The position numbers were made by a program, and so were the translations under genes. This document shows, piece after piece, positions 48,921 to 60,720 of a DNA stretch of 64,000 bases (position 1 is the first letter of the stretch; each line of letters starts with the position of its first letter). Origin of the DNA: Myrmaecium sp. VS I D KN 1 (lineage: Eukaryota; Ascomycota; Dothideomycetes; Valsariales; Valsariaceae). The notes under the pieces are model-generated. The model had not been told where the DNA came from. It made no database searches and saw only the letters and a program-made list of their open reading frames with translations. Where the stretch lies: positions 1-64,000 of the forward strand of contig JADQAV010000023.1 of the NCBI GenBank assembly GCA_019775845.1, in the 5' to 3' direction.

Positions 48921-50240
48921 CATAGGTAGGTACTTGGATGGTACATCGAGGAGTTCACTGCAACCTGCAGCCGCGTTGAATGGATTAGATTTTCCCCTTC
49001 CCAACCACCCTCTCCTCCTTCCCCTCCTTCTTCTTCCTTCCCCGCCGCTCAACAAAAACAGTGAAGGCGGGGGTAAAGGATTCCATTTATGATCGTACCA
49101 CCTCAGTCGCAAACCCAGACCTGATTGACGTTCGGAAGGTGGACCGAGTCGAATCGGCACGATGGAACGAAGGAACGAAGGAAGATCTCTTGCTGTTTGT
49201 ATCCTTAGTACATATACCTACTACTAGTGAAGGTAACATGGATACCGCTGCGGTACATCGGTGGTTACAGTACTAGGTATGTAACTGGGTCGTGTTTGCG
49301 AGCTCCCTTTTTCACATCATGTGAGATCATCCTTACTATCTTCTTCTTCATCTCTCTTTATGTATTTATGTATCTCCCGTTCTTCGTGCAATCCAATCCA
49401 AGCCAGCGATCCCTCGCTCCTCAGCCTCAATCCCTGGCCCTGAATCCTAGCTCCAGCTCCAAGCCCCCGCATCAGCTCAACCAACCGACCTGGCTGCTCG
49501 CCTCTTCGGATCTCGGAACGTGATGGCTCATCCATGGCTCTTCTTCCTCGCGAATCCCTGTTACTCCCCGACTGTATCCGTAGGAAAGTCCTGATCCGAC
49601 CCCTCATCTTCGTTCTTTCTCGAGCAAGATGCTGCAATATACTGTAGTGAACGCATGCCATAATTTTTCTACTACGAGATACGTGGAAATGCTGCTGTGC
49701 TATATGAATTTTATACTTACCCCGCCCTCGACCGCGGGAGGGAAAAAAAGTGGAGAAAAGGATGCCTGGGGGTTTGGTGGAGCTTCCCACTTTTTTGCCC
49801 GAGGCACGAAATTATTATATGCCTGAGGCATGAATAAACCGGGGAAAGCCGAACGGAATGTCGGGTGCCCCTGCCAAGCATAGAACCCGCTGTGCCGCTC
49901 CAGACTTTCCCCCTTCCGCGTCCCTGCGGAGGCTGAGCATGTGCATATCTGATTGATACTGTACATCCGGTTGAACACGGTACTTGCTGCGGCTGGGTCT
50001 GTTCACTTTGTAATTCTTCGTTCTGAACGCTTCGGTGCGGATTCTCGTCAGCTCCTGGACCTGTCCTTCTCTATCGTCCGAGCTTTTTTGTGCTGGAGGT
50101 TGTTAGGTGTGAATACCGTGAGTAGTAACCTGTGCCTGCTGACCCCACGCGCCATTGTCGTACGAGAGGATCTCTCGGGAGCTTCGGCTGTGACGACGAC
50201 AACGACAACAACGACCACCTTCATCACTACCACTACCGGA

Positions 50241-50257
50241 TATCACCGTGTATCACC
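50241..50257 (+). promoter_or_regulatory. Direct repeat of TATCACC upstream of ERG7, possible sterol-element half sites
   Basis: TATCACC occurs at 50241-50247 and 50251-50257, one helical turn apart and about 280 bp before the ERG7 start. ATCACC is the first half of the sterol regulatory element ATCACCCCAC. The second half is not conserved, so this is only a candidate. Confidence 0.25.
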
Positions 50258-50526
50258 AAGCGCTATACTGAGACACGACGAGCGATTAGGGCTCCTCCGC
50301 CATCCTCCGCGCATCTCCAGACCGATCACACCGTCCAAACCCCGGCCCTCCATCATTGTCATCCGGCACCGAAACTTCTCCATCCGTGCCTCGCTCCCAT
50401 AAGCACGCCGAACGACCTCCCCAACGACAATTTCCGGTTCTCCGGAGACGGTCAAACCCCCATTTTCGCTGAATCAGACGCGTCCAGAACCCCAACGCAC
50501 GCGACTCATACCGGACCAGCGATCAT

Positions 50527-52967
50527 ATGTCTCCCCACGCAACCTCTACCGCCGTCCCCAGCGGCCCGCAGACCCGCTCCCGCACCGCCAAGGCCGGCGG
50601 ACAGGTCCCCCTCACGACCGATGAGAAGCAGACGCGATGGAATACGGCGGTTGAGGATGTGAAGACGGATTATACGCGCTGGCGGCTCCGTGATGTGCGT
50701 GGTCGGCAGACGTGGCATTATTTGGAGACGGATGAGGAGGTGCGGGCTTGGCCGCAGAGCGTGGCGGATAAGTGGTTTTTGGGGCTGGACACGGTGAGTT
50801 TGGAGACTGAATGAGCGAGCTGCTTCAGCTTGCAATTCGAAGGAGCAATTGCTGATGCATAGCCGGAACATAGGGCCTTCCTGATCTCCCACCAGCCAAG
50901 ACGCCCATGGCTGCCGTCCGCAACGCGCTCACCTTCTTCTCTCATCTCCAGCTTGAGCCCGGGAACTGGGCGTGCGAGTACGGCGGTCCGATGTTTCTGC
51001 TGCCCGGCTTCATCGTCACCTGGTACGTGACCAAGACGCCGATCCCGGAGGCGTTCAAGTACGAGATCAAGAACTACCTCTTCGCGCGGCAGCACCCGGT
51101 CGACGGCGGGTGGGGCCTGCACATCGAGGGTGACAGCTCCGTGTTCGGCACGGCGATGAACTACACGGCGCTGCGGCTGCTGGGGGCGTCGGCGGAAGAC
51201 GCGCGGATGGCGAAGGCGCGAGCGCTGCTGCACAGCTTCGGGGGCGCGACGCAGGGGCCGCACTGGGCCAAGTTCTGGCTGTCGGTGCTCGGGGTGATGG
51301 AGTGGGAGGTGGTGAACCCGGTGCCGCCGGAGCTGTGGCTGCTGCCGGACTGGGTCCCCTTCGCGCCGTGGCGGTGGTGGATCCACATGCGTCAGGTCTT
51401 CCTGCCGATGGGCTTCGTGTGGAGCCGGCGGTGGCGGTACGAGGGTGACGCGCTGACCGAGGAGCTGAAGCGGGAGCTGTTCGTGCAGCCGTGGGAGCGG
51501 ATCGAGTGGGCGGCGGAGCGGAACAGCATCAGTCCGCGGGACAACTTCCACCCGAAGAGCTGGCTGCTGCGGTTGTTGAACTGGGTGTTGGTGGCGGTGT
51601 GGATGCGCTGGCTGCGGACGGCGTACATCAAGCGGAAGGGTGAAGAGTGGGCGTACTGGCTCATCGAGCGGGAGAACGAGAACACGGTGTATGCGGGGCT
51701 GGGGCCGGTGAATCAGCCGATGAACCTACTGTGCGCGTACATCAAGGAAGGGCCGGCCAGCGAGACCGTGGAGCGACTGCGGGAGCGGGTGCACGATTTC
51801 CTCTGGGTGAAGAGCGAGGGGATGCTGGCGAACGGGACGAACGGCGTGCAGAGCTGGGACACCAGCTTCCTCATCCAGGTGGTGGTGGATGCTGGGCTGG
51901 CGCAGGAGGAGCGGTGGCAGCCGATGCTGCGCAAGGCGCTCGCCTTCCTGGAGGATCAGCAGATGCGGGAGAACTGCCGGGACCAGGAGAAGTGCTACCG
52001 CCATCCGCGAAAGGGCGCGTGGGGGTTCAGCACGCGCGACCAGGGCTACACGGTCAGCGACTGCACGTCCGAGGCGCTGAAGGCGGTGCTGATGCTGCAG
52101 AACGAGGTGGGGCTGGAGCGGCAGCTGGAGGACGCGCGCCTGTTCGAGGCGGTCGACATCATCCTGACGATGCAGAACCGGTCGGGCGGGTGCGCGAGCT
52201 ACGAGCCGACGCGGGGCGGGGAATGGCTCGAGTACCTGAACGCGGCCGAGGTCTTCGGCCGGATCATGATCGAGTACGACTACCCGGAGTGCACGACGGC
52301 GTGCGTGACGGCGCTGGAGCGATTCGGACGGCACTACCCGGACTACCGGGCGGCGGAGCGGCGGGCGTTCGTCGACCGCGCCCTGGCGTACATCCGCCGC
52401 GCCCAGCGGCCCGACGGGAGCTGGTACGGCAGCTGGGGGATCTGCTTCACGTACGCGGGCATGTTCGCGCTGGAGAGCCTGGCGTCGGCGGGCGGAGAGA
52501 CGTACGCGAACTCGGACCGCGTCCGCCGCGCGTGCGACTTCTTCGTCGGCAAGCAGATGGCGGACGGCGGGTGGGGGGAGAGCTACCGCAGCTGCGAGAC
52601 GGGCGTCTGGCATGACCACGAGCGTAGCCAGGTGGTGCAGACGGCGTGGGCGGTCATCGCGTTGCTGGAGGCGGGATACCCGCATCGGGAGCCGGTTCGG
52701 CGTGGTGTGAGGCTGATTATGAGTCGGTTGCGGCCGAATGGGGAGTGGTTGCAGGAGGCGATTGAGGGGGTGTTTAATAAGAGTTGGTGAGTTTCTTCCT
52801 TCCTTTTTCTTGTCTGGTTGAGAGGGGGGGTGGGATGATTTGATTGCGGATTGAATGACTAACGATTGGTGACCAGCATGATCTCGTACCCGAACTATAA
52901 GTTCATCTTCCCGATCAAGGCGTTGGGTATGTATGCGAAACGGTGGGGGGATGAGGAGATTCTTTGA
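50527..52967 (+). CDS. erg7: Lanosterol synthase (oxidosqualene cyclase, ERG7)
   Basis: The 756-residue enzyme cyclises 2,3-oxidosqualene to lanosterol, the first sterol of the ergosterol pathway, at the ER or lipid droplets. Several QW repeats are visible (for example [16 protein letters not shown] and DGGWGES). The acid motif reads DCTSE with the catalytic Asp at residue 485; yeast Erg7 has DCTAE. Near the C-terminus the sequence NKSCMIS spans the last intron; as I recall, fungal lanosterol synthases have NKSCAIS there while protostadienol synthases do not, which supports ERG7. Exons are 50527-50793, 50874-52786 and 52877-52967, 757 codons including the stop. The second acceptor (50873) was chosen because it alone gives the family stretch [10 protein letters not shown] in frame. 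Codon use is GC-rich. Confidence 0.95.
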
Positions 52968-55028
52968 GGTGGAGGAGGGCAGAGAGGGGTGGAGAGGGGT
53001 GGTAAACGGTTTCGAAGGAGTTTTTAGTTCTCTTCGATGTTTGATGGCAGGGGAGGGGAGGTAATGAGATGCCTTCGTGATTTGAAGGTTTTCTGCTCTT
53101 TTTAAACGAATATATATAATATGATTATTAGGTTTATAATACCTTGTCGGTATGTGCAGTTGATCTTGCAATTAAGTATATTATTTCTTCTCCAGTTTTT
53201 TTTTTTTTTTCTTATTTAAATCACTTTCTTCAAATGATGCTATATTTTATTCTAAATCTGAATGAAACTGCAGGTTTCTTTACAGAGGTACGGTTTAACG
53301 TCATCTTCTTTAGTAAAGTGTTTTAGAGGCATCGCGGATATTATAGTGAACACACATATATATATATTTATATATATTAAAGTGAATGGAGAAATGAACT
53401 ACGCCTCCTAGGGATACCTCCCACTTTCCTCGCCGCCATTCCGGCATCCTCTTCGCCACTTGTTGGGGTGATGCTTTTGTATTATGGTACGGGTGGTCTT
53501 ATTGGTTCTTTGGCAGATAAATGTATTATGTACAAGCCTAAGTATATACGTATATACTGACCAAGCATACAGACAGACAGCCACACCTCACCCCCTCCTC
53601 CCCTCCACCCACTCCCTCCACGCCCGCTCAAACCGGGCCCAGCCGCCTGTGAGAGCGTCCCACAAGCCCCAACTCGCGCACGCACATCTCGTACGCGCCG
53701 TCGGCGAGCAGGCGGCCACCGCAAGACGTTCCCGCCCATAGCGACGTTAAGCGTGCTGGGACTGCGCGAGCGCAAGGATGTCCACTGCAGCGTGTTGCCC
53801 GCGGCTTCGGCTTTTGCCCCGGCCGTGGTCGCTGACCTTGGGAGTTCGTGGCGGAAGTGCGCGGTGAGTGGGGTGGTGGGGTGTTAGGATGGTCGTGGGG
53901 TGGGGTGCTGGTCGGGGTGGGGATGGGCGGATTGATTTGGGTTGGGTTCCTGAGGCATCGAGATACCCGTGCGCACGGACGCGCCAGGCATCAACACCCA
54001 CTTTCCCCACGTCCACGTCCACGTTCGACTTCACCTCATCTCCCGACTTCGACTTCGAACCTGCGCGTGTGCGGTCGCCACGGTAAGATGTTAAGCGTCG
54101 TGTAAGGATCTTTGTAGTTGGTCCACGGATGCGGTTACTTTGCTATTCTCTCGGTCGTTTTGTCACGTCTTCACTTTCGCTTCTTTCACTGTGTGTGTAA
54201 CCGTTGTTACAGACGTTCGTTTGACCTTCACTTTTTCTCTTTTTCTATATGTCACTCGCGCATGTCGTTGTCAATATGTCAAACTGCTTTTCTGTAGAGT
54301 CAGTCGCTCGTTCGTTGAGCCTTTCCGGACCCTTCCTGTTCTGGAATGGAGCTACTTGCTGTTTGAGTCTGGAACGGCTGCTTTGTTCCCAGTTGCGCCT
54401 TTCGGATATCTGCTTCGTTTGTGCGGGCGACTCTCTTTGTTTGCAGGTGCAGCCATAACTTCGAGATATCTTCTTCTACATCTTCAATTTCAAGTAGTCT
54501 TTCATCCCACAGCGGCATTCTGCGTAGATTCCTTGGTGGTGGTAGAGCTTTCTGTACAACTTCATATTTCTTCGCTTCCCTTCTCGTCATGTCACCTTTC
54601 CAACCGTCAGACCGTGTCAAGCACTTTTGGAGCTCAGAATGACAAGCAAGCTGCATGTGCTAGCTGCTTCTCCCGCGAGTCGAGTAAAATGCTGAGCGAT
54701 CATTGGACGGTGAGCGTTCACATGCCTGCCATTTCCGACGGTCGACTGTCCTGAGCTTGAATCATTGTCATGGGCAAATTGCTCCCAACTTCACCGCCCT
54801 TCGTTGACGGTTGTAGCCTTGTTACTGCAGGTGTGTCGTCACGTTGCTAGGCGACTGTGTCTGCTGCGACTGACCTCTCCCGTCCACAAAAGTTCGCCTG
54901 CCGCGACGCAACTTCAGCCTCTTTCCTTTCTCTCTCCAACCATTCCCCAGCTCCTTTCTCGCACTCCCACAATCTCAACGACACCAAGCCATTTCCAACC
55001 CTCCTTCACACGGACAAAATTCTCCATC
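52968..55028. promoter_or_regulatory. Spacer ERG7 to the membrane orphan
   Basis: 2.06 kb with no supported gene. The first 450 bp are AT-rich with a (TA)n run at 53356-53380. The region 54100-54760 has weak open frames on both strands that look like chance. The part just before 55029 is pyrimidine-rich and is the likely promoter and leader of the next gene. Confidence 0.45.
53356..53380. repeat. (TA)n dinucleotide run
   Basis: Alternating TA with short interruptions, in the AT-rich 3' flank of ERG7. Confidence 0.75.
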
Positions 55029-58000
55029 ATGACTTTCTTCGAGATTTCCAAGAGTGCAGCACTCTGCATTGCAGTTTGCTGGGCGTTCTCCCTCGCTGTC
55101 AACGGGTCGTCAGGCTCTTGCAGCTTCGGTCTTGCCTTCGTGCAGACCATCGTCACTGGCCTCCTGCACGCAAGTGCAGCCCAGTTCCCGGTCGCTTCTG
55201 GCCACCGTGCCATTTTCGACCTTTCCTCCAGCTTCGTAAGTTACCCATTGTAGAACGCTGCGTCGTTGACCGTCGTTGGCCGTCATGGACCGAAGCTGAC
55301 CATCCCACAACAGATGGGCGTCACCGGCGTCCATAAGCTTCTGGTTTTGTCGGTCGGGTTCGATCTGTTCGTCGACTGGCTAATAGCACCGTGCACATCA
55401 ATATTGATGATGGCGGTTGCTGCCGGTGCACGCATTGGCTTCCGGTTCACCGGCACGGTTGCATTGGTAAGTCCTCCAGTCGACGGATGTGATTTGACTT
55501 CGAAACTGACTGTTGCAAATAGAGTCGTCTAGCGTACGATCTCGAGTATGCTTCCGCTGTTTTCGGTGGGCCGGGGCCTCTGCTGTACGGCTTCTGGTTT
55601 CTGGTCGTCAGTTCTGTAAGTTGCCTTTATTCGTCTTTATCTTGAACGCATGCACTAATACCTCCTCAGTGTATTGGTGCCCTCATGATTTCCATGTTCC
55701 CGTTCGGGATGCAACTTCTTTTTTTGCGAGCCGGAAAGGCCCCGAAGTGCACCGCCAAGCTCCAGCTCCTTCGTGCAGAGGATGAGCCTACGGCTCTTGA
55801 TACTGGTGACATTCGTGTCGACCACGTTCCTGCCGAAGGAGCTGCCGCTGAGCCTACCATGGAAATCGTTGAGGAGCAGGCTGCGAAGCCTGCACCTGGA
55901 ACTTCCACTGAGCAAGTCATTCAACATGACGAGCAACCAGTGGTTGATATCCCAAGAACTACGATTACAGAGGTCACTGCTGGCTGTTCTGCCGAGAGTG
56001 ATGACGGTCTGCCCCCACCAAAGGCCGCTCGATCACTCACAGAACCAGCCAAGCAAACCACAGAACAGCATGCGGATGACATTTCAAAGTCTCCGACTCC
56101 CAAGCATGCTGATTATAACATTGGCTCCATGCGACCCATGCCGTCCTTCGCCATCAGGCGTCGTATTCTTTCAAGGTTACCTGCTGAGGATATTTCCAAA
56201 GCAGCGCCAAAACCTTCCAAGAAGCCAATGCCGTCGAGGATCCCGGTCCGCAGGCCTCAGCCGTGCAGACAAATCTCCGTTCCTGCGCACGAACTGGCGA
56301 CGGTCGTGCAAAGGACTGCAGATAAGTCAACGCAGACTGACCTGCAGACGTCCGCGGGGGAGACGGCAGACCGCGCGACGCAGACGAGCGACGAGACATC
56401 GAAAGATGTCAGTCAACGCCATGGTCGTCGCATGGAGCCCACAACACCGAAGCCCGAGGCGGACGACGTCCCTCGAGTGGTGAAGCGCCCAATCGGCCAT
56501 ACAATCTCGTATGCGCCGAAGCTCAGAATGGTGATCACCGAAAGGTCCACTGAGTATGAGCGGCGCCTCCACTTGAGCCAATGGCTCCACGATGTTCACA
56601 ACCCGTCCAGGGTGCGGCCGCGAGCATCATCGTCGACGAAGCCTGCCGCCAAGGCTGAGATCGTCGATGTTGCTTCCCCCGCCGCTTGTGAAGCCATGTC
56701 CGACGACGTCGTTCTGCCTTCGGGCAATTCTATTTCTCCTCCGGCTGGTGCCGTCGTGCCTTCAAAGGCCGAAGAAGACGAGCTTACCAGACATGATCCT
56801 GTGTCCGAGACCACTCCGGTGGTTCTCGCGATAGACAACGGCGGCGACGCCAATCATGCTTCTGGAAGCTCCGAAGAGCCCCCAGCCGACCAAGGGAGCG
56901 AAATCGCTTCCAACCTGGCCCTTGCGGCCACGATTTCTCTCCCGCCGTCCCCGCCGTCCTCACCGGCGCTGGGTCCCGCTCTTCCGTCTTCGCCGGCCGT
57001 CACGGCTACGGCTCCTGGGCCCTCTGTGCCCGCACCAGCTGCCGCGATCGTTCCGATCGCACCTCTTCCGGCTTCTGCGCCTGCCGCGCTGCCGATTTCT
57101 TCCGCGATGTCTGTCCCGCTGGCACCTCTGGTGCGCAAGCGCCCTGCATCGCCCTCTGTGGAGTTCTTCCAGAGCTTCAAGAGGAGGAAGATTGAAGCGC
57201 CGGCGCAGTTGCCGCTTGGCCCCATCTTGACAGCTTTGCCTACACAGCCACAGCTGTCTCCGCTCGCGCTTGTGGAAGTGTCTTCGCAAGCCACTCCGGC
57301 TCCGGCTGGAGCTTCGACGGCACCTGAGTCCGACCAGATAATGGCGGACTCGGTGCCAGAGAAGAACGAAGGCACTCACATGGCCGGAGACGAGCCCTGT
57401 GTGCCGGCCCTCACGGGTCCGGTTGAGCAAGTTGTCCCCTCGGTGGCCATCACTGGTCCCGAGGTGCAGATGGAAGAGGCCACCACCCCTCAAAAGGTGG
57501 TTATTCAAGAGGCTGCATCTGTTCCTGAGGTTCAGATGGAGGAGATTTCGTCCCCAGCCCCTGTCCCAAGCCCGACCTCAAGGTCCGGTCCTTCGCCTGC
57601 GGGTGCAGCTCCGCGCGACGTCAAGACCCCAGCCGCCTTTAGGCTGGAGAGAGTCGCAGTTGCATCCGCCAATCTGGCTAACCCCATCTGGGGCGAGAAC
57701 ACCTTTCTCAAGCCAGTGGCCGAGGAGGCGAAGCAACCGGACCAGAAGAGGACGGTTAACAAGGGCAAGGTGGTCTCGGCCGTTGACGATCACGATAACT
57801 TCATCTGGTTGAGAGGCCAGATTGAACACATTGGAAAGGGCTTCGGCGTTCTTTCCCAACCCAAGTCCAGCAGCAAGGGGCAACCTCTGCTCGACAAGGA
57901 CTTCACCATCCAAGCTTTGGGGGTGATGTGGTCGGTCACTCACCATATGAGCCTCTTGTATGGAGAACATAAAGAGGAGCTCATGAGTACCGGCCTCTTG

Positions 58001-58957
58001 GAGTTGGCGGCAAAGCTTCGCACGACCGCCATCCTTTGTGCCTCCCACGACGACAAGCTTGCGACCTGGTTCAAGTGGCCAGCCCATAAAAAGGGGCATG
58101 GCCCGCTTGCCAGCGAGCTCGCTGTCGTCTGCGGGAGGGTTATCGAAGACGTGTTGCGCCGCGCGTACCGCCTTCCCGGCCAGCCCTTCGAGCTAGCCGG
58201 TCTTGACGATGTCAACACTGGTGATAGGGGAGATCGGGGTGTCTTGAACCCGTTCTTCCGCATCGAAGTGGCCAGCGCCGGCTGGCAGGAGCGCGTGGCC
58301 ACTGTCTGGGCCGCATACGTCGGAGCCGTGGAGAGCTTCGACGTGGCCGTCAACACCGCCGGTTCCATCTGGGACAACGGCGCAATCTCCCCTCGTCTTC
58401 TCGCCGCCCGGCTCCGGCACTGCCTCGAGGCGGGCCGGTGGCTCTGCGATGGCTGGCCGCAAGAGCCAAACCGGCGGAGGCATTCCGAGCTCCGCCGCCA
58501 ACGCGCCGAGGACGCCGAGAGACTCCTTGGGATGGTGACTTCCTGGAAGCCGGAGCAATCCGACGAAACCTGGGGCCTGCTGAGCCAGCGCGCCAGGGCC
58601 CTCCACAGCATGCTCCGGAATGGGGGGCGTGCTCTCGACGTCCGTCACGGGGCGGGCTGGGAGTACGTCGACCGGAAGGACGAGCTGTGGGGGGAGGATC
58701 TCGCCATCTGGGAGGCGGAAGACGAGAGGAGGTTGTTCGGGGACGACGACGAGGACGTCGAGGGCGGCTCGGGGGCAGCCGTCGCCAAGGTGGACATCGC
58801 CCGTCTGCCTTGGGTCGAGTACACTGCCAACCGCTATTGGGAGAGCGGTTGGAAGGTGCGCGATCTCGAATATCGTCCGGACAAGGCCCCATACGACAAG
58901 GATCGTTGGGGCCAGGGAGTGAGCGGTCCTATCAAGAGGAAGCGAGACACGCCTTGA
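55029..58957 (+). CDS. Orphan multi-pass membrane protein with long disordered middle and helical C-terminal domain
   Basis: I do not recognise this 1246-residue protein. Four exons are inferred: 55029-55235, 55314-55466, 55523-55615 and 55670-58957. All three introns are phase 0 with GTAAGT donors. Exons 1-3 and the start of exon 4 encode about 180 residues with roughly four hydrophobic segments: ALCIAVCWAFSLAV, FGLAFVQTIVTGLLHASAAQ, the exon-2 pair around LLVLSVGFDLF and ILMMAVAAGARIGF, and YGFWFLVVSSCIGALMISMF. A Pro/Ala/Ser/Glu-rich disordered stretch of about 550 residues follows, with TQTD/TQTS and PEVQMEE repeats and a basic FKRRKIE patch. The last 420 residues (from about FRLERVAVASANLANPIWGE) are dense and helical, Trp-rich, and end in an acidic segment plus KRKRDTP, a possible nuclear-type basic tail. 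Function is unknown. Tandem repeats start 27 bases after the stop. Confidence 0.82.
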
Positions 58958-58983
58958 GAAAGCGGCTCGCGAAAGGCCTCACC

Positions 58984-59860
58984 CCGATAGAGGGGGAACG
59001 CCTGGTCCTGGGCAAAATGACCTCATCATAAAAAAGGCCCCTTTGGTTCGTTTCATGAAAACCTTTCTTTTCTTTTCTTTTCGTTCGTTTTTTTCTTTTC
59101 GGAGGCTTCCCATCTCGAAGGACGCCTTGTCCTGGGCAAATATGACCGTAACGAACTGCCCCTCAAGGCCACCCTCTGGGCGCCTGGTCCCAAGCAAATA
59201 TGACCTCACCAAAAAAGGCTTCCGACTCCATCACCCTCTCTCGGAAGGCTACACTATGGGCGCCTCGTCCTGGGCAAATATGACGGTAAACTGCCTACTC
59301 TCTCTCTTTCAAGGCTGCCCTTCTGGGCGCCTCGTCCTGGGCAAATATGAGTCGAAACTGCCTACACTCTCTTCTGGGCTTCCCACATGGGCGCCCGGTC
59401 CCGGGCAAATATGACCGTAAACTGCCTACTCTCTCAAGGATTCCCTTCTGGGCTCCTGTCCTGGGTAAAATGACTCGAAACTGCCCAATCTCACTCAAGG
59501 CCACCCTCTGGGCGCCTGGTCCTAAGCAAATAAGACCTCACCAAAAAAGGCTCTTCTCACTCACACACAAACACACTCACTCAAAAAAAAGCCTCCCGTC
59601 AAGGGCGCCTGTCCTAGGTAAATATGACCATAAACTGCCTACACTCCCTCATGGGCTTCCTGTCAAGGCGCCCGGTCCTGAGCAAATACGACCTCACCAG
59701 AAAAAAAGGCTCTTCACTCCCTCAAAACTAAAAAAGGCCTCTCATTGGGGACGCCTGTCCTGGGTAAACATGACGATAAAACTGCCCACAACAAGGCTAC
59801 CTCAGGGCGCCTGGTCCTCGGCAAAGGTGACCTCATCAAAAAAAGGCCCCACTGATTCGG
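58984..59860. repeat. Degenerate ~60-bp tandem array with two interleaved unit types (about 12 units)
   Basis: Each unit has the core CCTGGTCCTGGGCAAA or a close variant. Core GCAAA/GTAAA positions are 59012, 59136, 59194, 59274, 59341, 59405, 59465, 59526, 59618, 59682, 59764 and 59821, with a stray GCAAG at 60053. The spacing is 57-92 bp apart from one 124-bp gap that holds a TTTTC-rich insert. Two tails occur. Type A runs into ACCGTAAACTGCCTAC. Type B runs into ACCTCACCAAAAAAGG. The order is B A B A A A A B A B A B. Length polymorphism and unit loss are evident, so the array is old or fast-changing. No known repeat family is recognised. Confidence 0.85.
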
Positions 59861-59910
59861 AAAGGCATTTGGGTGGAGGTTTATGGTTTTTCGGTTTCTT
59901 TTGGGTTTAC

Positions 59911-60004
59911 GGAGTTGGTGGTTCTTGCTTTGGGAAGGGAGTTGGTGGTTCTTTCTTTGGTTTACGGAGTTGGTGGGCTCTGCATCGGATTACGGCGTTG
60001 GTGG
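59911..60004. repeat. 28-bp tandem array, four copies of a GGAGTTGGTGG unit
   Basis: GGAGTTGGTGG starts at 59911, 59938 and 59966, and GGCGTTGGTGG at 59994, giving a period of 27-28 bp. Between cores lies a variable TTCTTGCTTTGG/GGTTTAC stretch. It directly follows the ~60-bp array. Confidence 0.85.
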
Positions 60005-60720
60005 TTGATTTTGGGGGGTTTTGCTGCATTCGATTTCCTTCGGTGGTCCTGGGCAAGGACCTCAGCACAAAAAGGCCCTTGACTTTCGACGGGCTGTTGC
60101 GGTGCAGCTCATGACGATGATTATGATGAGAACGGCGTTGGGGAGTTCTTTCTTTTTACTTCCTTCTGAAAGCATACATACCCAAGTCTTTCAGCGAGCT
60201 TTTGCTCATTACGACCGTCACGACCATCATGAAATCAATTGTCTTATTACTTGTCCGCATTGATTCTTCTTTGATCTGATCATGTAATTCATGTTCTCTA
60301 TTCTCTCTTCTTCCACCCGCTAAACCTCCTTCGCGCAACCTGGATCTGCCGCTTTGGCTCAGGACCACGGGAGCTCTTTTGACCCGCGCCTGACTTCACA
60401 GAGCTGCATATTCGATGCGTACAGTCACCCGAGCGAGCAGTTCATGGGCGATCGGGACAGCAGCCTGGCGCTTCTCTTAACGGCGCTGCATTTCAGCAAC
60501 CCCATTCACTGTTAGGAAGATCAGACAGCGATCCCAAGCCGAGGAAGGGCTCTTCATGACCAGGTTCTCGAGGCGACGACTTCCGAAGAGCCTTGATATG
60601 TTTGCTCTGCCCTGACGAGGACGACGTCCAGCACGGCAGGCATGCCGATATCGATGGGGGTGTTTGTGTATGAGGCCAATGCATGCAGAGGCAGCATGCG
60701 TATGGTACTTTTCTGCTCCT

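Larger units (their letters stand above)
47489..50526. other. 3.0-kb gene-poor region upstream of ERG7
   Basis: No gene was recognised. The first part is T-rich 3' UTR-like sequence. It contains an AGCGGGGTGA triplication, an ATGTAGCT duplication, several TAGGTA/TACCTA motifs and, near ERG7, two TATCACC direct repeats. The last 300 bases are the likely ERG7 promoter and leader. Confidence 0.5.
58958..60720. other. Repeat-rich spacer between the membrane orphan and TLG1
   Basis: 1.76 kb with no supported gene. It contains the ~60-bp array (58984-59860), a 28-bp array (59911-60004) and a last partial array-like unit at about 60043-60080. From 60100 to 60720 it is unique and should include the TLG1 3' UTR. 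Open frames across the arrays (for example 59347-60114) only translate the repeats. Confidence 0.6.

Noticed and set aside
51726-53171. 481-codon open frame antisense to ERG7, and others opposite ERG7 exons
   Set aside because: It lies wholly opposite a clear lanosterol synthase, its translation is Arg/Pro/His-rich, and it follows from the strong GC bias of the real gene.
54140-54754. 204-codon open frame upstream of the membrane orphan
   Set aside because: Phe/Ser/Cys/Val-rich translation of a T-rich region, with an equally long frame on the other strand; no recognisable feature.
59347-60114. Open frame translating the tandem arrays
   Set aside because: Unit spacing is not a multiple of three, so the reading changes from unit to unit; stops appear in the same frame in neighbouring units.
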